Both the position numbers and the translations under genes were made by a program. Of a DNA stretch of 64,000 nucleotides, positions 62,131-64,000 are shown piece by piece (within the stretch, counting starts at the first letter, position 1; the number at the start of each line of letters is the position of its first letter). Below the pieces are notes generated by a model. That model was not told where the DNA came from. It saw only the letters and a program-made list of their open reading frames with translations, and did not search any database. The DNA is from JAZDRH01 sp047470865 (GTDB lineage Bacteria > Pseudomonadota > Gammaproteobacteria > Pseudomonadales > Pseudomonadaceae), in contig NZ_JAZDRH010000001.1 of assembly GCF_047470865.1 (NCBI RefSeq), forward strand, positions 186,001 to 250,000, read 5' to 3'.

Positions 62131-62150
62131 TAAATATCTAGGGCTAAACT

Positions 62151-63449
62151 ATGCGTACATTATTTTGGAGAGTTTTTGCTGCATTTTGTTTAGCCCTAGT
62201 TTTAGTTATTGGCTTAACCTTTGCCATTGCACAAATATTTAATACAGAACAATGGTTACTCAATAGTCATCCTGCCTTTAACCGCTTAACCACAACATGG
62301 TTAGCGTATTATGAGTCAGGTGATGAGCGCGCTGCTCGCGCCCTACTGCAGCAACGGCGAAAACAATTTAACTTAGAAACACAGGTTTTTGATATCAACA
62401 GCCGTCCTGTATCTATTGATAATAGCCGTGGACACGGACATGGCATGCATAGAGGGCGCTGGCTTCGTATTACACAGGAAGTTAGTTCTAATACTGGACA
62501 AGAATATCTTTTTGTATATCGGCTACCAAATGAACAAATTAGTGCATGGCAGCGCGGAAACTGGATTATTCCAGCCAGTCTGGCAACTATCGCTTTTTTA
62601 GTTCTCATCAGTGTTAGCTTTTGGTTAACCACCTCAATCACACGCCCTATTAATAAATTACGCCATGCTGTACATGAGCTTGGACAATCAAGCTATCAGC
62701 AAGCAGGTTTGCAATCTTTAACTTACCGAGCGGATGAACTGGGAGTTTTAGCACGTGATTTTAACGCTATGGGAATGCGTCTTCAGACAACATTAGCCCA
62801 ACAAAAACAACTTCTGCGTGATGTCTCACACGAACTACGCTCGCCTTTAGCACGCTTACGAATTTCAATGGCACTTGCTCAGCGCGCCGAGCAACAACAG
62901 CTTAATGATATGTGGCCAAAGTTAGAGCGTGAGTGTGACCGCCTTGATACGCTAATTGGCGAGATTTTAGCCCTAGCCCGGCTTGATAACCATGTGGAAG
63001 ACAAGCAACTTATAAACCTAAACTTACTCTTTCAGCACATGAAAGAGGATGCTCTGATACTAGCACCAGAACAAAACATTCAAATTAACTGCGATAAAAA
63101 CTTAACTTTTACTGGTTGCCAGCAACTATTAGAGCAGGCATTAAATAACTTACTGAACAATGCCTTACGTTTTAACCCTACAAACAAAACAATTGAAATC
63201 AGGGCATTTTTAGATGCAGGCCATCTGCTCATTCATATTCAAGATGAAGGGCCTGGGGTTGCACCTGAATTATTAGATAAATTGGCTGAGCCATTTTTTC
63301 GAGCGCCTAATCAACATGCGCAAGGTTATGGTCTAGGATTAGCCATCGCTCGGCGTGCCATTGAGCAGCATAATGGCACTTTGAGCTTTAAAAATGCAGG
63401 AAAAGGCGGACTACTAGCAGAGATCAAGCTACCTTTTAGCGCCAATTAG
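62151..63449 (+). CDS. cpxA: CpxA-type sensor histidine kinase
   Basis: 432 residues. Membrane helices at about 7-30 and 138-161 enclose a short periplasmic domain of about 105 residues with a GHGHGMH cluster (94-100). HAMP follows (TRPINKLRHAV), the phosphorylated H227 is in DVSHELRSPLARL, and the ATPase has NLLNNALRFNP, DEGPGV and GYGLGLAIARRA. Works with the response regulator and Spy-like protein. The 3' end overlaps the nitroreductase gene tail-to-tail by 14 bases. Confidence 0.87.
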   Translation: MRTLFWRVFAAFCLALVLVIGLTFAIAQIFNTEQWLLNSHPAFNRLTTTWLAYYESGDERAARALLQQRRKQFNLETQVFDINSRPVSIDNSRGHGHGMHRGRWLRITQEVSSNTGQEYLFVYRLPNEQISAWQRGNWIIPASLATIAFLVLISVSFWLTTSITRPINKLRHAVHELGQSSYQQAGLQSLTYRADELGVLARDFNAMGMRLQTTLAQQKQLLRDVSHELRSPLARLRISMALAQRAEQQQLNDMWPKLERECDRLDTLIGEILALARLDNHVEDKQLINLNLLFQHMKEDALILAPEQNIQINCDKNLTFTGCQQLLEQALNNLLNNALRFNPTNKTIEIRAFLDAGHLLIHIQDEGPGVAPELLDKLAEPFFRAPNQHAQGYGLGLAIARRAIEQHNGTLSFKNAGKGGLLAEIKLPFSAN

Positions 63450-63993
63450 TTAGAAATTTTGATAAATCAACATCAGGAACGCTTCTGGGTGTGGTTAGAT
63501 TATTCCCTAAATAGATAAAGCCTACTATTTTTTCTTCAGGCTTCAGTTCTAACGCTGTTAAAACGGCTTGGCTACTTATCATATCGCCTGTACGCCAAAT
63601 AGCCCCTAAGCCTTGTGCAAAAGCCGACTGCAGTATGCTATGAGCAGCACAGCCTGCGGCTAATAACTGGTCTAACGAGGTTACCTTATGATCCTGTTTT
63701 GGTGTGAATATCACAGCAACCACCAGTGGGGCACGCAGTAATAAACCTTTGGTTTTTTCTATTTTTTCCGTACTTATACCTGGCTCTTGCTGCATAAGCT
63801 CATCTGCGAAAATTTGGCTCAACTTATTCCGCGCTTCACCTTCAATAGAGATAAATCGCCATGGTTGCAACAACCCATGATCAGGCGCTCTCATAGCTGC
63901 CTTAAACAATAAGGTGCGTTGCTCTGCAGTTGGTGCAGGTTCGCTCAAGCGTGCTGAGGATGTACGTGTTAAAAGTAAGTCCATCGCTTGCAT
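63436..63993 (-). CDS. Nitroreductase-family protein (YdjA-like)
   Basis: 185 residues, FMN-binding nitroreductase fold: LLLTRTSSARLSEPAPTAEQ (6-25), AAMRAPDHGLLQPWRFISIEG (about 32-52), GCAAHSILQSAFAQGLGAIWRTGDM (about 114-138) and GFIYLGN. The pattern matches YdjA-type minimal nitroreductases. Substrate unknown. Confidence 0.88.
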   Translation of the reverse strand: MQAMDLLLTRTSSARLSEPAPTAEQRTLLFKAAMRAPDHGLLQPWRFISIEGEARNKLSQIFADELMQQEPGISTEKIEKTKGLLLRAPLVVAVIFTPKQDHKVTSLDQLLAAGCAAHSILQSAFAQGLGAIWRTGDMISSQAVLTALELKPEEKIVGFIYLGNNLTTPRSVPDVDLSKFLTNWR

Positions 63994-64000
63994 ATAAAAC

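Overview
This window looks like the chromosome of a gammaproteobacterium of the Pseudomonadaceae type with unusually low GC (low forties per cent by eye, not computed). The main support is gene order familiar from Pseudomonas: nudJ-mnmA-hflD, smr-prmB-aroC-MFS-mtnBDC, recCBD, galU-gor, an OprD-type porin, a minor-pilin/PilY1 cluster, and scpAB-yciO-rnm next to yciB-yciI-cpxR-spy-cpxA. A low-GC relative of Pseudomonas (for example the Thiopseudomonas or Entomomonas group) would fit, but the species cannot be fixed from sequence alone.

Layout. 0-14.7 kb: housekeeping genes for tRNA thiolation (mnmA), isocitrate dehydrogenase, ribosome-related enzymes (Smr protein, prmB), chorismate synthase, methionine salvage (mtnB, mtnD, mtnC), Fe-S biogenesis (nfuA), IHF beta, dGTPase and a YqjD/E/K-like envelope operon. 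14.9-24.0 kb: recC-recB-recD. 24.2-31.3 kb: a porin, an unlisted 49-residue protein, two tandem tRNA-Ser(UGA) genes, several small unknowns, a LysR/NTF2 pair, galU and gor. 31.4-36.7 kb: a copper chaperone, arsR-arsB, and a hipBA toxin-antitoxin cassette with an IS30 remnant. The cassette lies between two copies, about 90% identical, of one arsB/SDR gene junction. 36.7-43.1 kb: a LysR regulator divergent from a five-gene operon (phosphatase, APH-type kinase, SDR, acyl-CoA dehydrogenase, CoA ligase) that resembles 4-hydroxy-acid (Lva / ACAD10-11 type) catabolism. 43.2-51.2 kb: two GNAT acetyltransferases and the minor pilins with PilY1. 51.4-55.3 kb: an AAA ATPase, then a 28-bp sequence with the layout of the Xer site dif, followed by a small decayed filamentous-phage (inovirus) element ending in a second dif-like site. 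The replication terminus is therefore probably inside this window. 55.4-64 kb: an unknown protein made of two repeated domains, scpB-scpA-yciO-rnm, yciB-yciI, a CpxR/Spy/CpxA-type stress system and a nitroreductase.

Most interesting parts: the dif site with its truncated inovirus, whose regulator gene is bracketed by two pairs of identical operators at equal spacing; the hipBA insertion flanked by diverged duplicated host DNA; the putative hydroxy-acid operon; the CpxR box in front of a doubled Spy-like protein; and several small or unknown genes. Start codons were moved wherever a Shine-Dalgarno sequence or family alignment favoured a different one from the longest open frame.
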